Positions 6,537-8,023 of a stretch of DNA of 8,023 bases are shown piece after piece. The DNA comes from an uncultured Collinsella sp. (lineage in GTDB: Bacteria; Actinomycetota; Coriobacteriia; Coriobacteriales; Coriobacteriaceae). How positions within the stretch are numbered: position 1 is the first letter of the stretch; each line of letters begins with the position of its first letter. The stretch spans positions 1-8,023 of the forward strand of contig CABUUD010000086.1 of the NCBI GenBank assembly GCA_902494585.1, in the 5' to 3' direction. Under the pieces are notes generated by a model that was given only the letters and a program-made list of their open reading frames with translations, was not told the DNA's origin and searched no databases. Made by a program: the position numbers and the translations under genes.

Positions 6537-7475
6537 TTATTTAGCAGAGACCTTGCCGCTGGCGTCCTTGACGACCTTCATGGCAGAGACGGGGATAAAG
6601 CCCTGCTCCTCGACGAGCTTGCCCTGAACGTCGTCGGAGAGCATAAACTCCAGGAAGGCCTTGGTGGCCTCGTCGGCGTCCTTGGAGCAGTACATGTGCT
6701 CGGTAGCCCAGATCTTGAAAGAGTCGTCGGTGACGTTCTTGCTCTTGGGCTCGACGCCCTCGACTTTGATGGCGTTGAACTTGGAGTCATCGAAGTGCGA
6801 GAAGTCGAGGTAGGAGATGGCGTTGTCGGTACTGCCCATCTGAGTCTGAACGTCGCCGGACTTGTCGAGCTCGGCATCGCCCTTAAAGTCGACGGCCTCG
6901 TCGCCAAAGACGGCGGCCTCGAAGGTGGCGCGGGTGCCGGAGCCGGCCTTGCGGTTGAGGACGACGATGGTGGCGTCGTCGCCGCCGACCTCCTTCCAGT
7001 TGGTAATCTGACCGGAGAAGATACCCTTGAGCTGCTCGAGGGATAGGTCGTCGACCTTGACGTTCTTGGAGACGACGGGGCCCATGCCCACGACGGCGAC
7101 CTCGTGGTCGACGAGGTTCTTGACCTGATCGGCCTCAAGCTTGGTCTCGGCGAAGACGTCGGAGTTGCCGATGGTGACGGTGCCGGCGGCAACAGCGGTC
7201 AGGCCCTTGCCTGAACCGTTACCCGAGCCGGAGACGGAGACATCGGGGTTGGCGTCCATGAACTTCTCGGCAGCGGCCTCGACGAGAGCCTGGAACGAAG
7301 AGGCACCGTCGTAGGTCACCTCGCCGGAGACGGACTCGGCAGCAGCGGCGCTACCCTTGTCGGCGGCGTCGGATGCGCCGGAGCCGCCGCAACCAACGAG
7401 ACCAAGACCGACGATGCTGGCAAAACCACCAGCGAGGCCGAGGAACTGACGACGAGAATAAGCCTGATCGAGCAT
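6537..7475 (-). CDS. pstS: Phosphate-binding lipoprotein PstS
   Basis: A 312-residue extracytoplasmic phosphate-binding protein that feeds PstC-PstA. The N terminus combines a twin-arginine motif, SRRQFLG (7-13), with a hydrophobic stretch and a lipobox, LVGC (26-29), so it is probably a membrane-anchored lipoprotein, possibly Tat-exported. A Gly/Ser/Ala-rich spacer follows to about 49. Ligand-binding motifs of the PstS family are GSGNGSGKG (83-91), GNSDVF (103-108) and AGSGTR (177-182). The frame opens further upstream, but I chose the ATG at 7473-7475: it follows aaaggaa at correct spacing and puts the signal peptide at the terminus, while the upstream ATG at 7491-7493 lacks a ribosome site. 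First gene of pstSCAB, with a roughly 200-bp regulatory region upstream that contains a possible Pho box. Confidence 0.96.
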   Translation of the reverse strand: MLDQAYSRRQFLGLAGGFASIVGLGLVGCGGSGASDAADKGSAAAAESVSGEVTYDGASSFQALVEAAAEKFMDANPDVSVSGSGNGSGKGLTAVAAGTVTIGNSDVFAETKLEADQVKNLVDHEVAVVGMGPVVSKNVKVDDLSLEQLKGIFSGQITNWKEVGGDDATIVVLNRKAGSGTRATFEAAVFGDEAVDFKGDAELDKSGDVQTQMGSTDNAISYLDFSHFDDSKFNAIKVEGVEPKSKNVTDDSFKIWATEHMYCSKDADEATKAFLEFMLSDDVQGKLVEEQGFIPVSAMKVVKDASGKVSAK

Positions 7476-7621
7476 GATCTTCCTTTCGTACATGCGACTC
7501 GCGGACACCCTGCCCGCTTTGCTGTTTGGAAAGATACGACCCCCGATCGGGCAGCGCCCGCGCCAACTGCGGTTTCTTACGGGCTATTGATAGACCCTTA
7601 CCGCAAGCGCGGCTCGGCTTT

Positions 7622-7638
7622 ACAAACGAATAACAAAC
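7622..7638 (-). promoter_or_regulatory. Possible Pho box upstream of pstS
   Basis: On the minus strand the hexamer GTTTGT occurs twice, exactly 11 bp apart (7633-7638 and 7622-7627), with five bases between. This is the spacing of the tandem half-sites that PhoB/PhoP-type response regulators bind. It lies about 150 bp upstream of the pstS ATG and just after the upstream gene's terminator, a sensible place for phosphate control. No convincing -10 follows, and no third repeat is seen. The long leader contains tgcggt (7568-7573) with accgca (7600-7605) and the palindrome cccgatcggg (7542-7551). Confidence 0.35.
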
Positions 7639-7671
7639 CCGCCCCCAAGCATGACCCGCCTTTTACACCAA

Positions 7672-7748
7672 TAAAAACAAAGTTGCGGTGAAATAGTTCC
7701 TGTTTGGCTGTCAGGCAGCCGATTCTAGGAACTATTCCACCGCAACTT
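7672..7748 (-). terminator. Long-stem intrinsic terminator of the upstream gene
   Basis: Arms of 22 bases (7680-7701 and 7727-7748) are complementary at 21 positions, with an inner stem ggctg/cagcc (7706-7710 with 7716-7720). On the minus strand the hairpin is followed by a T-rich tail, TTTGTTTTTAT, typical of intrinsic termination. It would end transcription from the M20 peptidase gene before the pstS promoter. The stem is longer than most terminators, so it could also be a dispersed palindromic repeat used as a terminator. Confidence 0.7.
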
Positions 7749-7783
7749 GCTAGAAGCCTGGGCGAAAGTACCGCCGGCTCGGT

Positions 7784-7909
7784 ATTCGAACTTGTATCCA
7801 AGCAAATTGTTGGGGTTTCCCAGGTGCCCGAGATTGCCCCGAAAGAGGAGCGCCGCGTACTTTGGTACGCAAGCGACGGTTTGAGGGGCAAGGTCGGGTG
7901 CCTGGGGAA
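7784..7909 (+). repeat. Structured intergenic element, copy 2
   Basis: An imperfect long inverted repeat (7817-7840 with 7885-7909, about 20 of 24 bases paired plus two G-U wobbles and one bulge) encloses a perfect hairpin, gcgtac (7855-7860) with gtacgc (7865-7870). It begins 3 bp after the stop codon of the upstream peptidase gene, so that mRNA carries it as a folded 3' region ahead of the terminator at 7672-7748. No T-run follows it. Its order of blocks (attcgaac 7784-7791, aaagagg-N-gcgcc 7842-7854, hairpin, agcgac 7872-7877) repeats that of 186-311 in opposite orientation. Open frames through it show no protein features. Confidence 0.5.
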
Positions 7910-7912
7910 GCC

Positions 7913-8023
7913 CTACAGCTCTAGCTCATTCAAGCGCAGGATTGCCACGATATAGATCTTGAGTGCTTGCTTGAGCTGCTCCTCGTTGGCGCACTCGTTG
8001 GGGCCGTGCATCTGGCCGCCCCA
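7913..8023 (-). CDS. M20-type metallopeptidase, C-terminal end (partial)
   Basis: The last 36 codons and a TAG stop are present; the rest lies beyond the window. The readable tail starts WGGQMHGPNECANEEQ and continues through an amphipathic helix to LNELEL. The pattern G-G-x-x-H-x-P-N-E followed by a helix is typical of the C terminus of ArgE/DapE/dipeptidase-type M20 zinc peptidases, where this histidine is a metal ligand. The substrate class (dipeptide, acyl-amino acid or other) cannot be told from this fragment. Transcription points toward pstS, but the terminator at 7672-7748 separates the two. Confidence 0.7.
   Translation of the reverse strand, partial: WGGQMHGPNECANEEQLKQALKIYIVAILRLNELEL

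Noticed and set aside
7598..7955. Open frames on both strands in the pstS-peptidase gap
   Set aside because: They cross the terminator stem and the structured element, and one runs into the antisense of the peptidase tail; no protein features.
1..8023. CRISPR array, insertion sequence, phage, toxin-antitoxin or defence genes
   Set aside because: No regularly spaced identical repeats, no transposase or integrase frame, and all coding space is taken by transport, regulator, ABC-F and hydrolase genes.

Overview
The window is a compact, high-GC bacterial chromosome segment in which every recognisable gene lies on the minus strand. The composition, the Actinobacteria-like protein families and the many GC-rich intergenic palindromes suggest a coriobacterium of the Collinsella type. 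That placement rests on recollection of such genomes, not on a search, so treat it as an inference.

Layout from right to left, the direction of transcription: the last 36 codons of an M20-type metallopeptidase (7913-8023); a structured 3' region ending in a long hairpin with a T-tract, read as its terminator (7672-7748); a regulatory region of about 200 bp carrying a possible two-repeat Pho box; and the high-affinity phosphate uptake operon pstS-pstC-pstA-pstB (7475 down to 3815). In that operon pstC/pstA and pstA/pstB overlap, and pstA and pstB use GTG starts. A classic intrinsic terminator (3723-3758) closes it, with no phoU following. Next come a Uup-like ABC-F protein (1751-3610) and a Cof-type HAD phosphatase (974-1744) only 6 bp apart, probably one operon. 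Last is a short DtxR/MntR-family metal-responsive repressor (371-760), with a perfect inverted repeat upstream that could be its own operator. The leftmost 370 bp hold no convincing gene, only palindromic repeat sequence.

The genes are housekeeping types: PstS captures phosphate at the membrane, PstC/PstA form the channel and PstB powers it; the ABC-F protein probably acts on ribosomes; the HAD enzyme probably dephosphorylates a small metabolite; the repressor senses Mn or Fe. No new enzymatic or defence system is visible. The most interesting material is intergenic. Two diverged copies of one structured element (about 186-311 and 7784-7877) keep flanking sequence blocks while the hairpin between them has a different but fully paired stem. 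There are also REP-like short repeats, long palindromes, candidate Pho and metal-regulator operators, and a mixed metal-ligand set in the repressor.
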